A stretch of 64,000 bases of DNA from DATGMP01 sp035293565 (GCA_035293565.1 DATGMP010000130.1:1-64000); one strand, 5' to 3'. Positions 16,391 to 25,789 are shown, numbered from the stretch's first letter. The notes: generated by a model not told the origin, from the sequence alone. Program-made: numbers and translations.

Positions 16391-16996
16391 CTATGCCCTG
16401 CAGGCGTGGATCAGATGATCGACGATGTTCCGCACATAGGCATCATCGGGAACCTGTCCGGTGAACATGATCAGAGAAAGGATCGGGGCAATGATCATGT
16501 AGACGACCAGCACGCAGTCCACCTCGGCTCGGATCCGCCCCCCGGCTTTCGCAGCCTCGAGGGGCTTGGCTAGATCGCCCGCGACGGAGGCAAATCGGCG
16601 GACCATCTGGTCGCGGTATGCCGTGTCGCCGGCGGTGATGAGCAGCTTGTTGGCCGTGATCTCCACCGGATCGTTCAAGAAATCGCGAAGCGCAATCCCC
16701 AGCTTGTGGAGGTAGCTCTCCCATTTGCTCGTCGAAGGGATATCGAGCTTTCGCATATGTTCTTCGTAGGCGGCCATCACGAGGGAAGCTCGCTCGGGCC
16801 AACGCGCATAGATCGTGGCGACGTGCACGCCTGCATCTTTGGCGATGTCCTGAAAGCTGAAGTTCGAGTCCCCGTCCTTCAGTCGATCCAGCACAGCCGA
16901 AAAGACCGCGTTTCGCACCCGCTGGGTGCGTCCGCCTGGCCGCGCCTGGCCGCGCGCTGCCGCGCCTTTTTGGTTTGTTTGAGCCCTTCCAGCCAT
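16391..16996 (-). CDS. TetR/AcrR-family transcriptional regulator
   Basis: About 201 residues. The N-terminal helix-turn-helix is clear: RVRNAVFSAVLDRLKD, FSFQDIAKDAGVHVATIYARW. The rest is a helical ligand-binding domain (ITANKLLITAGDTAYRDQM, VVYMIIAPILSLIMFTGQVP). I place the start at 16996 (MAGRAQTNQ); the frame opens at 17056 but the extra residues are Arg-rich and atypical. It lies upstream of, and parallel to, the receptor-PQQ operon and divergent from a second TonB receptor, so it may control either or both. Confidence 0.82.
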   Translation of the reverse strand: MAGRAQTNQKGAAARGQARPGGRTQRVRNAVFSAVLDRLKDGDSNFSFQDIAKDAGVHVATIYARWPERASLVMAAYEEHMRKLDIPSTSKWESYLHKLGIALRDFLNDPVEITANKLLITAGDTAYRDQMVRRFASVAGDLAKPLEAAKAGGRIRAEVDCVLVVYMIIAPILSLIMFTGQVPDDAYVRNIVDHLIHACRA

Positions 16997-17269
16997 CGAC
17001 CGACGAGCGCCTCTCCGAGCTTCGTCCCTATAACCCGAACCCTGAACCGATCGCAATTCGCGCTACCGCAGCGGTGAAGCCGCCAAGCCCGAGCCCGTAA
17101 AACGGAAGCAGAGTCCGGCGGCGCCGACCCGCGATTTCAATTCCGGCCTGGACACCGGGGATGAGACGTGGAAAACAGCAACTCGCAATTGATCCGGATC
17201 GGCGGTGCGTCGGGCGCGCTCGGCGACAGCATCATCGCCGTTCCAGGGACAAAAAATAGGGAGGTGTTC

Positions 17270-19564
17270 ATGAAAACTCATAAAATCTTGGGAATGTCGG
17301 CCTTCGCGGTGATCGCCGCGCTGAGCGACCATCATGCAGCCTCGGCTCAGCAAGCCGGTGGCCAGGCATCGTCGAGCGGGGGAACGCTCGAGGAGATCGT
17401 CGTCACGGCGCAGAAGCGCAGCGAAAACCAGCAGGTGGTCCCGGTGTCGGTGACCGCGCTCAGCCCGACCACGCTGTCGAACGCCCGGATCCTGAACGCG
17501 ATGGATCTCGCCGGCACGGTGCCCAACCTCTACATCTTCTCGGGCGCGTCGCTGAACGGCAGCACGTCCACCCCGTGGATGACGCTGCGCGGCATCGAAG
17601 CCAACAATACCGGCACGGTGCAGACCGACAGCGGCATCGGCATCTATGTCGACGGCGTCTATGTCGCCCGCGCCAGCGGCCAGGTCTTCGACCTCGCCGA
17701 CGTCCAGCAGATCGAGGTGCTGCGCGGACCGCAGGGCACGCTCTTCGGGCGCGACTCGGTCGGCGGCGCCATCAACTTCATCACCAAGGATCCCACGGGC
17801 AAATTCGGCGTCTCAGAGGATCTGTCGTTCGGCAATCTGGGAGAGTTCCGCAACAAGACCAGGGTCGACTTCGACGAGTTCGCCGGTTTCCGCGTCTCGC
17901 TGACGTACCTCCATTCGCAGAACGACGGGTACGTCAAGAATTTGGACGCCGGGCATTTTGTAGACCCCAGCAAGATGACCTTCGGCGCCGTCGGTCCGGG
18001 CTTTTCGCGGCGCGACCTCGGCGCGTCGAACGTGGACGGGTTCATGGCCGCGGTCAGGTACGATCCGGAGGGGGTCGAGGGGCTGAGCTTCAGGGCCAAG
18101 TTCGACTATACCGGGGAATACGAGACCCCGCCGGCGATACAGATTTTGGCCATCGGGTCGCCAGGCAACCTTGCCTATCCGCCGCCCTATGGCCTGGGCG
18201 TGTTCGGCAACCGCTCCAGGGGCACGATCGTGGTCAGCCCGACGCCGCAGGATGCGGTGTCCAACTCGCAGGCGATTCAGGTCTATCTGCAGACCTATGG
18301 CTCGAGCCTGACGACCCAGTACGATCTGACGGACAACATTCAGCTCAAAGACATCGTCGCCTATCGCCGGCTGCAGCAATCCTTCGTCAGCCAGCTGGAC
18401 GGCGGCAACGCCCTGGTGGCCCCTGATGGCAACGATTTCATTCCGTTCACCAGCGTCGGACAGGTGAACCAGCATCAGTTGAGCAACGAGTTCGACCTCA
18501 CCCTCAAGAGCAAATGGGTCGATCTCACGGCGGGGCAGCTCTATTTCTACGAGCAATATCATTACCCCAACGGTTTTCCCGTCCTCTCGGAGGCGCCAGG
18601 CGGCGTTTTTCCCGCGGCGGACGGAACGCTCAACGACGGCAACGCCACGAGCATCGCCGAGTACGCCCAGTTCACCGGCCACGTGCTCGATAATGTCGAT
18701 TTGGTCGGCGGCATCCGCTACACGCGCGACGACAAGGAGTCCCGGTACCCCCTCATTCCCAAGCTGAGCGCGGAAGCCATCCATCAGCGGGTGGACTGGC
18801 TGGGCGGCGTCAATTACCGCCCGACCGACAATCTGCTCCTCTATGGCAAGGGCAGCAGCGGCTATATTTCCGGCGGGTCGTATAACGGCGTCACTTTCGG
18901 CCCTGAGTCGATGACCCAGTTCGAGCTGGGCGAGAAAGCCGACCTGATGGGCAAGCAGCTGCGAATCAACACCGCCGTCTTCTGGTCGGACTATCGGCAC
19001 TACCAGACTTTCGACTTCAACCCGTTGGACTGCAACGGGATCCTGATCGGTTGCATCGCGAATGCCGGCGCCGAGCGGATCTGGGGTCTGGAATCGGAGA
19101 TCACGGCGCTTCCGACGGACCGCTTGCTGTTATCAATGAATGTCGGCGTCACGCGGTATTCTCTGGACCCCAACCAGAACCCCTCCGCGATCCCCGAGAA
19201 CCACGCCCCTAAGCTGTCGATCGGCGTGGCCGGCGAATACACCTTCCCGGATATCGACGGCATGACGCCCTCGGCCAGGCTGGAGGTGAACTATAACGGC
19301 CTGGTCGACTGGGGGCCCACGCTGACCTCCGGCCCGGGCATAGAACGGAGTTACAAGACGCCGGAAACGGTGGTCGTGAATGCCCGCGTCAGCTTGGGGG
19401 ACATTCCGTTGGGCCCGACGACCGCGAAGGTATCGCTGTGGGGAAAGAACATCTTCAACGAGCGGTATTTCTCCGAGATCCTACCCGGCGCGGTCATCGG
19501 CTTCGTGGACGGCAACGTCTCGCCGCCGGCGACCTACGGCGTCGACCTGTCGGTCAAATACTGA
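17270..19564 (+). CDS. TonB-dependent receptor
   Basis: A 764-residue outer-membrane receptor: signal peptide MKTHKILGMSAFAVIAALSD to about residue 30, TonB box LEEIVVTAQKRSEN, plug (VPVSVTALSPTTLSNARILN, WMTLRGIEANNTGTV, IEVLRGPQGTLFGRDSVGGA), then a barrel ending VDLSVKY. The start at 17270 is set by ATAGGGAGGTG; the open frame extends to 17168 without a signal peptide. It is a single gene closed by a strong hairpin at 19583-19611. The substrate is unknown; the divergent TetR gene and neighbouring alcohol-oxidation operon suggest an organic compound rather than iron. Confidence 0.9.
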   Translation: MKTHKILGMSAFAVIAALSDHHAASAQQAGGQASSSGGTLEEIVVTAQKRSENQQVVPVSVTALSPTTLSNARILNAMDLAGTVPNLYIFSGASLNGSTSTPWMTLRGIEANNTGTVQTDSGIGIYVDGVYVARASGQVFDLADVQQIEVLRGPQGTLFGRDSVGGAINFITKDPTGKFGVSEDLSFGNLGEFRNKTRVDFDEFAGFRVSLTYLHSQNDGYVKNLDAGHFVDPSKMTFGAVGPGFSRRDLGASNVDGFMAAVRYDPEGVEGLSFRAKFDYTGEYETPPAIQILAIGSPGNLAYPPPYGLGVFGNRSRGTIVVSPTPQDAVSNSQAIQVYLQTYGSSLTTQYDLTDNIQLKDIVAYRRLQQSFVSQLDGGNALVAPDGNDFIPFTSVGQVNQHQLSNEFDLTLKSKWVDLTAGQLYFYEQYHYPNGFPVLSEAPGGVFPAADGTLNDGNATSIAEYAQFTGHVLDNVDLVGGIRYTRDDKESRYPLIPKLSAEAIHQRVDWLGGVNYRPTDNLLLYGKGSSGYISGGSYNGVTFGPESMTQFELGEKADLMGKQLRINTAVFWSDYRHYQTFDFNPLDCNGILIGCIANAGAERIWGLESEITALPTDRLLLSMNVGVTRYSLDPNQNPSAIPENHAPKLSIGVAGEYTFPDIDGMTPSARLEVNYNGLVDWGPTLTSGPGIERSYKTPETVVVNARVSLGDIPLGPTTAKVSLWGKNIFNERYFSEILPGAVIGFVDGNVSPPATYGVDLSVKY

Positions 19565-19582
19565 TCGATCTGCCGGAAACAC

Positions 19583-19611
19583 GGGCGCGAGGCTGACCAT
19601 CCCTCGCGCCC
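19583..19611 (+). terminator. Terminator of the TonB receptor gene
   Basis: Perfect 10-bp stem GGGCGCGAGG / CCTCGCGCCC with a 9-base loop, 19 bases after the receptor stop, followed by the T-rich stretch TTCATTGATTTAT. A good rho-independent terminator by sequence. Confidence 0.7.
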
Positions 19612-19720
19612 TTCATTGATTTATCGCGATGCTCTGCCTGACCCTCGCCCGCAAGGGCGCGGGATCGTCGTCTGGAAGAGACCTGTCGACTTGACTCGGC
19701 AGGGCCGCGGGAAACCACAG

Positions 19721-20275
19721 CTAGCCTTGCTTCTGCGGCGCGGGCGCCTTCGCCGGCTTCGTCTTGTCGGCGGGCTTTCCGGCGGGCGCCTTCTTCTGGT
19801 CCGCCGGCGTGGGCGCGGCCTGCTGCGCCGGCGGCTGGTCGGCGGGCAGGGAGCTGGCGAGCTGCGGCGCCGAGGTCGGCTTGCACTGCTCGGTCCAGGT
19901 CGTCTTCTCGGGTCCCTGATTGTACTCCTGAGTCAGCGTCATCGCGGCCCGGTCGATCTTGCCCTGCCAGCTGGCATCGAGCGCGCCCAGATCGGGCTTT
20001 TCCGCCCAGACGATCGATTTGTCGTCGAACTCTGTGACCGGCTCCGGGTCGGCGCTCTTGCGAACCTCGGAATATTTGAACAGGCCCTTGGCCTGATCGT
20101 CGATCTGGAAGATTTCGTGGACCTGGACCGGGGCGTCGGCCTTGCCGGCCTTCGTCGTCACCATCTGGCCCGTGCAATCGATCCAGGTCGTGGCGGCCTG
20201 GGCTCCCGACATGCCGGCGGCTGCGAGCAGGCCGGCGATGCCGGCCGCGAGCGCCTGCTTGGATGATGGATTCAT
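19721..20275 (-). CDS. Exported protein with low-complexity C-terminal tail, unknown function
   Basis: A 184-residue protein with a signal peptide (MNPSSKQALAAGIAGLLAAA, cleavage near AQAA). The mature part has one possible disulfide (IDCTGQMV and TEQCKPTS) and no motif I recognise. The last 50 residues are Pro/Ala/Lys/Gln-rich and probably unstructured. Start set by AAAGAGGG before the ATG at 20275; the frame is open to 20332 without meaning. Single gene, divergent from the MFS gene. Confidence 0.72.
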   Translation of the reverse strand: MNPSSKQALAAGIAGLLAAAGMSGAQAATTWIDCTGQMVTTKAGKADAPVQVHEIFQIDDQAKGLFKYSEVRKSADPEPVTEFDDKSIVWAEKPDLGALDASWQGKIDRAAMTLTQEYNQGPEKTTWTEQCKPTSAPQLASSLPADQPPAQQAAPTPADQKKAPAGKPADKTKPAKAPAPQKQG

Positions 20276-20444
20276 GAGATTTCCCTCTTTTTGCGTTCCC
20301 CCGGCGCGTATTGCGCCCGTCTCAACGACCATATAGCGGTATTTCCGTCAATGGACTGGCGCAACGCGTCGCGGGGTCGTATCTCTGCCCCGGCCCGGTT
20401 CCGTGGGGGAGGCGGGGTGAGGCCGATCGAGAAAGGTTTGCCAT

Positions 20445-21710
20445 TTGTCGTTACTGGGTTCGCCCGAGCGGCGGCTGACCATCCTGGTCGGTTCGATTTC
20501 GTTCGTCACCTCGATCGTCTATTCCATTGTCGGCGCGCTGGCGCCGATGTTCTTCAAGGATCTGGCGATCCCGTCGCAGGACATCGGCACGATCGCCGGC
20601 GTCTATTCGCTGGCCGGCGCATTCAGCGGCTTCTTGGGCTCGCTCTTCCTCGATCGCTTCGACCGCCGCATCGGGCTCGCCGTCTCGATCTCCGGCGTCG
20701 TGGTCGGCGTGCTGTTGACCGCGCTCGCCCCCAACCGCGAGTTCCTGATCGCCGCGCGAATCCTGAGCGGCATGTTCAGCGGCCCGTCCTCGGCCTTCTC
20801 GATCGCGATCATCATCGACAATGTCCCGGTCGAGCGGCGCGGCACCGCCCTGGGCTCGATCACCAGCTTTCAGGCGCTGGGGCAGATCCTGGGCCTTCCG
20901 GCCGGGCTCGTGCTGGCGAACATGCTCGACAGCTGGCGCTTCCCGTTCTTCGCCATCGCGGGCATCGGGGCGCTGCTCGCAGCCTGGGTCATCCTCAATC
21001 TCGCGCCGCAGCGCGGACATCTCGACAGCGCCCGCAAGAGCTTCGCGATCGGCGAGCGCCTTCGGCTGATGGGAGAGCTGCTGACGCGACGCAACTGCCT
21101 GGTCGCCTGGGGCATCCAGCTGACCGGCATCGTGCCGCTGGTCGCGATTACCACCATCATGTCGGTGTTCCTGGTGAACAATCTGGGCTACCCGAACGAT
21201 CAGCTCCCGACGCTCTACATCATAGGCGGGGCGTCGAACCTCGTCTTCTCCTGGATCATCGGCCGAGCGATCGACCGGTTCGGCGGCACGATTGTGTCGG
21301 TCGCCTCCTCCATCCTGCTCACCGCCGCGATCGTGTTCGGCTATATGGGCGTCAATCCGGGCATACCGCTGCTCGTGATCTTCCCGGTGTTCTTCTTCAC
21401 CAGCTCCGCGCGGCTGGTGGTCGGCCAGACGGTGACGATGCGCATCCCGCGTCAGGACGAGCGGGCGGGCTTCCAGTCGCTGGGCCAATCCATTCAGGCC
21501 TTCGCCATGGCCGTGAGCGCGATGGCGATTCCCTATCTGCTGGGCAGCACGCCCGACGGTAAGCTGACCGGCATCAATCCCTTCGCGAGCGGCGTCATCG
21601 TGGTGACGTGGATCTTCCCCTTCCTGGTCGCCAAGCTGGTGCAAATGCTGGACCGGGCGCGCCCGGCGGCGGCTACGGCGCCGATCGCCGGACAGCAGGC
21701 GGCGGAATAG
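20445..21710 (+). CDS. MFS transporter
   Basis: A 421-residue major facilitator with about twelve hydrophobic segments. The loop between helices 2 and 3 reads GSLFLDRFDRRIGLAVS, the MFS motif A region; the mirrored loop after helix 8 reads IGRAIDRFGGTIV. It resembles the arabinose-efflux/AraJ-like group. The start is a TTG (20445) with GAAAGG 8 bases upstream; no ATG or GTG in frame is better placed. Substrate unknown. The C-terminal tail is Ala/Pro-rich. Confidence 0.82.
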   Translation: MSLLGSPERRLTILVGSISFVTSIVYSIVGALAPMFFKDLAIPSQDIGTIAGVYSLAGAFSGFLGSLFLDRFDRRIGLAVSISGVVVGVLLTALAPNREFLIAARILSGMFSGPSSAFSIAIIIDNVPVERRGTALGSITSFQALGQILGLPAGLVLANMLDSWRFPFFAIAGIGALLAAWVILNLAPQRGHLDSARKSFAIGERLRLMGELLTRRNCLVAWGIQLTGIVPLVAITTIMSVFLVNNLGYPNDQLPTLYIIGGASNLVFSWIIGRAIDRFGGTIVSVASSILLTAAIVFGYMGVNPGIPLLVIFPVFFFTSSARLVVGQTVTMRIPRQDERAGFQSLGQSIQAFAMAVSAMAIPYLLGSTPDGKLTGINPFASGVIVVTWIFPFLVAKLVQMLDRARPAAATAPIAGQQAAE

Positions 21711-22277
21711 CTAGGCCCGCATGCGTCGCGTCCAGGCGGCGAGCGCGGTCAGCAGATTGGCGACGAATTTGCGCGTCGCCTCGTCGGTGAGCTTGCCGTC
21801 GGCGTCGAAGCGCTGCGCCGCCTGCCCGATCATCACCTCGGGCTGATTCACGAAGCAGCCATTGAGAAACACCATCGACTGACGCAGGTGATATTGCGCC
21901 CGCACGGTCCCGAAATTGCCGGGGCTCGCGCCCATCACGGCCATCGGCTTGCCGTTGAAAGGCTGGTCCGGCGGCCGCGAGGCCCAGTCGATGGCGTTCT
22001 TGAGCACCCCCGGGACGGAGTAATTGTACTCGGGCGTCACGAAGAGCAGCGCGTCGGCCGCCGCGATCGCCGTGCGCAGCTTCTGCACGGGCTCCGGGAA
22101 GCCCTGCTGGCGGACATCCTCATCATAGAGCGGGATGTCGCGCAAACCCTCGAAGATCTCGATCGACACGTCCGGCGGGACGAGCTCGACGGCGGCGTTG
22201 AGCGCCATCCGGTTGTAGGAGCCTTTGCGCAGGCTGCCGCAAATGCCGAGGATCTTGACCGCTCCGCCTTCCGCCAT
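21711..22277 (-). CDS. NADPH-dependent FMN reductase / quinone reductase-like flavoprotein
   Basis: A 188-residue flavodoxin-like protein of the NADPH-dependent FMN reductase family (YieF/ChrR/azoreductase group). Signatures: VKILGICGSLRKGSYNRMAL (FMN phosphate loop) and FVTPEYNYSVPGVLKNAIDW (flavin contact). Such enzymes reduce quinones, chromate or azo dyes with NAD(P)H and avoid semiquinone formation. The start at 22277 is chosen over 22334 because family similarity begins a few residues after MAEGGAV. It ends directly after the convergent MFS gene. Confidence 0.85.
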   Translation of the reverse strand: MAEGGAVKILGICGSLRKGSYNRMALNAAVELVPPDVSIEIFEGLRDIPLYDEDVRQQGFPEPVQKLRTAIAAADALLFVTPEYNYSVPGVLKNAIDWASRPPDQPFNGKPMAVMGASPGNFGTVRAQYHLRQSMVFLNGCFVNQPEVMIGQAAQRFDADGKLTDEATRKFVANLLTALAAWTRRMRA

Positions 22278-22426
22278 GACGCCGTCCCCGCATAAAGTAT
22301 TTGCCTCAGGTAAGCCAGTCGCAGCTTGAATCAATCCCGACCGGAGCGATCTCGCCGTTTACGCGACTGCCCGGATCCGCGCCATTAATAAAAAATTTAC
22401 CACTCTATGTTGTGTTAACTATAAGT

Positions 22427-22747
22427 CTTCTGCAGTCGGTCGCCGACCGCATCGTCGAATGCGTTCGCAAGCCCGACACGGTCAGCCGGCAGAGCGGCGA
22501 GGCGTTCGTGGTGTTCCTCTCCGAGATGAAACGAGTCGAGGATCTCGCCACCGTGGCGAACAGGATCCTCGAATCCGTCACCAGGCCCTATGCGGTCGAT
22601 CATCACCATCTGCGCCTCGATGCGAGCATCGGCGTCGCCTTCTACCCCGACGACGGCATGGATGTCGAAACCCTGATCGACAAGTCGATCACCGACATGC
22701 GCCGATCGCGGGAATTCGCCCTGATCCGCGCCAAGCGGATGCATTGA
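22427..22747 (+). pseudogene. GGDEF domain fragment (diguanylate cyclase remnant)
   Basis: The frame matches the C-terminal two thirds of a GGDEF domain: LLQSVADRIVECVRKPDTVS, a degenerate signature (RQSGEAFVVFL for RxGGDEFxxxL), VANRILESVTRPYAV, LRLDASIGVAFYPDDG, DKSITDMRRSRE. The first 50 residues of the domain, with the metal-binding Asp, are missing. Similarity begins abruptly at 22427, after an AT-rich stretch (22383-22430) unlike the rest of the window. The open frame starts at 22301 but its first 42 residues show nothing. Cyclase activity is not expected. Confidence 0.68.
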
Positions 22748-22766
22748 GCTTATTCGGGTCCCGCAA

Positions 22767-22916
22767 TTAAAGGCCGAGCAGATGGGCGGCCTGTTCGTAC
22801 GCGGCGCGGCCGATCGCAAAGATCAAGCTCGACGCAAGGTACAAGATGGCTCGCCCTCCGAAGTCGAGCAAGGCGACGGCGGCGAGCGCACTTGCTATCA
22901 GCAATACAGATTTCAT
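22767..22916 (-). CDS. Small hydrophobic membrane protein (49 aa), unknown
   Basis: A 49-residue open frame beginning MKSVLLIASALAAVALLDFG and continuing with a second hydrophobic stretch (AILYLASSLIFAIGRAA). GAAAGG lies at the right distance before the ATG. It could be a one- or two-span membrane peptide or an exported peptide. It is 30 bases downstream of the 106-residue exported protein in the same direction, so the two probably form an operon. No family recognised. Confidence 0.5.
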   Translation of the reverse strand: MKSVLLIASALAAVALLDFGGRAILYLASSLIFAIGRAAYEQAAHLLGL

Positions 22917-22946
22917 GCCTTTCGACCCGCTCGAGCCTCGTTCTTT

Positions 22947-23267
22947 TTATTGCCCGAGCACCCAGGCGGTATTGCAGGCATTGGTATAGTCGGTCGTGTG
23001 ATCTGCATCTCCCGTCTCGCCGCCGGGCCAAACGCACTGACGGCCCTTGACCTGATAATTGCCTTTGCCGAATTGCTTCTCGCCGAGCGTATCACAGATC
23101 TCCGTGCTGCTGGTTCCGGACGGGACGGCGATCGAGGTCGACGCCCCATCCTTCAGCGCATAAAGACAAGATCTGGCCGGCGTACCGTCCGGGGTGGTGT
23201 TTTGAGCCATCGTTGAAACGGCGCCGAACGCGAGAGACAGTCCGAGATACAGAACAGCGTTTTTCAT
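22947..23267 (-). CDS. Small exported protein, unknown function
   Basis: A 106-residue protein with a signal peptide (MKNAVLYLGLSLAFGAVSTM, cut near AQN) and a mature part with four cysteines (SCLYALKD, EICDTLGE, RQCVWPGG, NACNTAWV), consistent with two disulfides in the periplasm. AAAGGGGAGC precedes the ATG. No known family. Followed by a tiny hydrophobic protein in the same direction. Confidence 0.65.
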   Translation of the reverse strand: MKNAVLYLGLSLAFGAVSTMAQNTTPDGTPARSCLYALKDGASTSIAVPSGTSSTEICDTLGEKQFGKGNYQVKGRQCVWPGGETGDADHTTDYTNACNTAWVLGQ

Positions 23268-23391
23268 GAGCTCCCCTTTACGTGGCCGCGGCCTGGATTG
23301 TCGTCTAAGTTCGAGTTGGATCCTAGGTTCACCTTATGCCGAGCTTTGCAAATATGCCCGTATTGGTTCAGGCCGCAAAAGGAGAGGTCGG

Positions 23392-23727
23392 ATGAAGAGG
23401 TTCGTTTGCGTCCTTGGTGTCATCGGCATGCTCTTCGTCACCGGCGCGCGGGCCGACGAGTGGGCCGCTGTTCCGGTGCTGCAGCAGATACTGCAGCAGC
23501 TGGTTATCATGAGCGGAAAGCTCGACGCCCTGAACGGCAGGCTGGACGCCATGAGCAATCGCGCCTATGGCGCCGGCAATCCGGAGCGCGCCTTCGTGTT
23601 CGCGATGCCCGGCTCCTTCGCGAAGGGGCCCAAGGAAGACGGCAAGGCGCTTTGCGCAAATCTCGGAGGCGCGCTGAAAGGGGCATATGCTTACGGCGGC
23701 ACGATCATTGTCTCGTGCAATTATTGA
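23392..23727 (+). CDS. Small exported protein, unknown function
   Basis: A 111-residue protein with a clear signal peptide (MKRFVCVLGVIGMLFVTGARA) and the ribosome site AAAGGAGAGG. The mature protein begins with a short amphipathic helix (VLQQILQQLVIMSGKLDALN), possibly a coiled coil, and ends GTIIVSCNY with one of two cysteines. No family recognised. The frame is open to 23266 but without a signal peptide or ribosome site. Confidence 0.65.
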   Translation: MKRFVCVLGVIGMLFVTGARADEWAAVPVLQQILQQLVIMSGKLDALNGRLDAMSNRAYGAGNPERAFVFAMPGSFAKGPKEDGKALCANLGGALKGAYAYGGTIIVSCNY

Positions 23728-23791
23728 TTCGGGTCGAAGCAAACCGCCGGGCTGACGTCATTCCCCTGACAGGCGGGACGAAAAAAAGACC

Positions 23792-25045
23792 TCAGCGAAC
23801 CTCCGCCTTCACCGGGAAGGCGTCGAAATAGTACTGGAACCGCGCGCGGAGCGCCTCGGGGTCGACGCCGAAATCGCGGCGCAGATTGTAGACGACGCGG
23901 CCCTCCTTGCCGCGCGGGTGCTCGGCGAGGAAATGCGCGATGGCGGCGCGCGCCTGCTTATCCTCGGGCAGCCCGGCCTTGTTATGAATGCGCGCGACCA
24001 TCGCCAGGTCGTCGGCCATGAATTCGTGGAAAGGCACGTCGATGCTCTGCGAGTCCGGCCAGAGATCGCGATCGCGCACGCAGGCGCGAAGCAGATGGTC
24101 GACGCGCTCGATCCAGTAATCGATAATCGGCTTGGGCTCGACCGATTTGCGATAGATGCGGTGGCCGTAGGCGATCATCGTGACCGCGGATTGAATCACC
24201 GCGACCGGATCGCGATGCGTGACTGCAATGGTCGCGTCGGGAAAAACCTTGCGCAATACCGGCAGCTGCTCCAGATGCTGCGGGCATTTCAGGACCCAGC
24301 GTTTCGGCCCGCGGATCGATTGCAGGATCTTCAGCACCGTCTTCATATATTCGTAATGCGGCGTCTGGTCGTGGGCATAGTAGTAATCGCGCCATTTCGG
24401 CACGCGCGAGATCCATTCGAAATTGTACGAGGCCAAATCCGGCCCCATCAGCTCAAGCTCCTCATGGATATGTTGCGGCTCCATCGGATGCATGGCGGCC
24501 AAGAGCGGCACGACCTGCTGCATGCCGGTCCAGGCGTCGGCGGTGCGCTGATAACGCGGATCGACGCCGCCCGGCAGCATCGGCTCGCCGGGAAGCGGCA
24601 GCGGCTCATAGGATTCCCAGAGCGGCAGCGAGCGAAGCCGCGGATCGGCGGCGAGCAGATTGACGAGATGCGTGGTCCCCGAGCGCGGCATGCCGACGAC
24701 GATGATCGGTTTCTTGATCACCTCCTCATGCACCTCCGCATGGTGCTTCAAATAGTCCCGGATCAAGAGGCGGTTCGCCATGTGGCGCGTGATGTAGCCC
24801 CATAGAGTGATGCGGTGCAGACCCGAAAGGCCGGGATCGGCATTCCACTCGTCGAGCAGCAGGCGGAGTCGCTCACGGAAATCCTCGGGACCGAAATCGT
24901 CGAGTCCGGTGCGCTTGCGCGCTTCGGCCAGAATCGCTTCTTCGGTGAGATCGACCGGTGTCGCGTCGCCATGGGCGAGCGCTGCCTTCTGCGCCTCGTT
25001 CAGCACCGGATGCAGCAGATCGTCGATCCTGATTTCAGCCGCCAT
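23792..25045 (-). CDS. Sulfotransferase family protein
   Basis: A 417-residue cytosolic sulfotransferase-type protein. The 5'-phosphosulfate loop for PAPS is GMPRSGTT (118-125); the 3'-phosphate-binding region is VTHRDPVAVIQS. It belongs to the long bacterial group with an N-terminal helical extension (LTEEAILAEARKRTGLDDF). It transfers sulfate from PAPS to an unknown hydroxyl or amine. It lies 21 bases downstream of a TetR gene, which overlaps the MBL gene before it, so all three form an operon. The pairing with an alkylsulfatase-like enzyme is notable. Confidence 0.85.
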   Translation of the reverse strand: MAAEIRIDDLLHPVLNEAQKAALAHGDATPVDLTEEAILAEARKRTGLDDFGPEDFRERLRLLLDEWNADPGLSGLHRITLWGYITRHMANRLLIRDYLKHHAEVHEEVIKKPIIVVGMPRSGTTHLVNLLAADPRLRSLPLWESYEPLPLPGEPMLPGGVDPRYQRTADAWTGMQQVVPLLAAMHPMEPQHIHEELELMGPDLASYNFEWISRVPKWRDYYYAHDQTPHYEYMKTVLKILQSIRGPKRWVLKCPQHLEQLPVLRKVFPDATIAVTHRDPVAVIQSAVTMIAYGHRIYRKSVEPKPIIDYWIERVDHLLRACVRDRDLWPDSQSIDVPFHEFMADDLAMVARIHNKAGLPEDKQARAAIAHFLAEHPRGKEGRVVYNLRRDFGVDPEALRARFQYYFDAFPVKAEVR

Positions 25046-25066
25046 GGCATTCTTCCCCTTCTGCTA

Positions 25067-25789
25067 TCACGCGTCTCTGGCTTGCTTCAGCCGCGCCAGC
25101 GTCGCCTCCGCGACGGGCGCGGTCAACGCGCCCAGCATCATCGCCTCCAGGTCGCGGATGAAAAGCTCCGGATCGGGCGGCTCGCCGGATTCCTCCATGG
25201 CCTCGAGCAGGCGCGAATAATCCGCGAGACCATGAAACAGCATGATCGCCGCCATCACCAGCCTCTGTCGTGCGACCGCCGGCGGCAGGCCCTGCGCCGC
25301 CATCGCGGCGTCGAGCTTACGGTTCAGCCGGTCGGCCGCATGAAAGGTGAAATGCGCCGGGCCCGGCCCATGGAGCGCCACGGTCGCCTGGGCGATGAGC
25401 TGCGCGTCGATGCGGATGAATTCCTTGCCGCCGTCCGGGTCGAACAGCTTATCGGCGATCGGCCGCACGAAAGCCTTCACAACATTTTCGAGGCGGAGCG
25501 TGCCTGCGAGCTCCATCTCGTCGAACATTGCGTTGCGCCGCGCGGCAATACCCGGAATGTGCTTGTCCAAGATCGCCTGGACCAGCCCGTCCTTGCCGCC
25601 GAAATGATAGTGGCAGGCATTGCTGTGGCGCTGCCGCGCCGCGCGGTTGATCTCGTTCAGCGACACGCCCGCGATGCCGCGCTCGGCGAAGAGCCGTTCG
25701 GCGGCCGCGATGAGCCTCGCCCGCGTCGCAACGGCGCGCGGGCTGAGGGAGGCTCCGACGCTCAATCCTCCGGCGGCGGAAAGGGACAT
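25067..25789 (-). CDS. TetR-family transcriptional regulator
   Basis: A 240-residue regulator: RAVATRARLIAAAERLFAER then GVSLNEINRAARQRHSNACH gives the helix-turn-helix, with HYHFGGKDGLVQAIL closing the domain. The C-terminal domain (MAAIMLFHGLADYSRLLEAM) is a normal helical ligand pocket. The start overlaps the end of the MBL gene by 28 bases, which implies co-transcription; a shorter start further in cannot be excluded. It probably regulates the operon it lies in. Confidence 0.82.
   Translation of the reverse strand: MSLSAAGGLSVGASLSPRAVATRARLIAAAERLFAERGIAGVSLNEINRAARQRHSNACHYHFGGKDGLVQAILDKHIPGIAARRNAMFDEMELAGTLRLENVVKAFVRPIADKLFDPDGGKEFIRIDAQLIAQATVALHGPGPAHFTFHAADRLNRKLDAAMAAQGLPPAVARQRLVMAAIMLFHGLADYSRLLEAMEESGEPPDPELFIRDLEAMMLGALTAPVAEATLARLKQARDA

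Noticed and set aside
17057..17269. Search for the receptor-operon operator in front of the second TonB receptor
   Set aside because: No copy of either arm was found, so shared control by the same TetR cannot be claimed from sequence.
20451..21644. A 397-codon minus-strand frame opposite the MFS transporter
   Set aside because: Arg/Asp/Gln-rich translation typical of antisense to a membrane protein gene at high GC; the + strand has twelve good helices.
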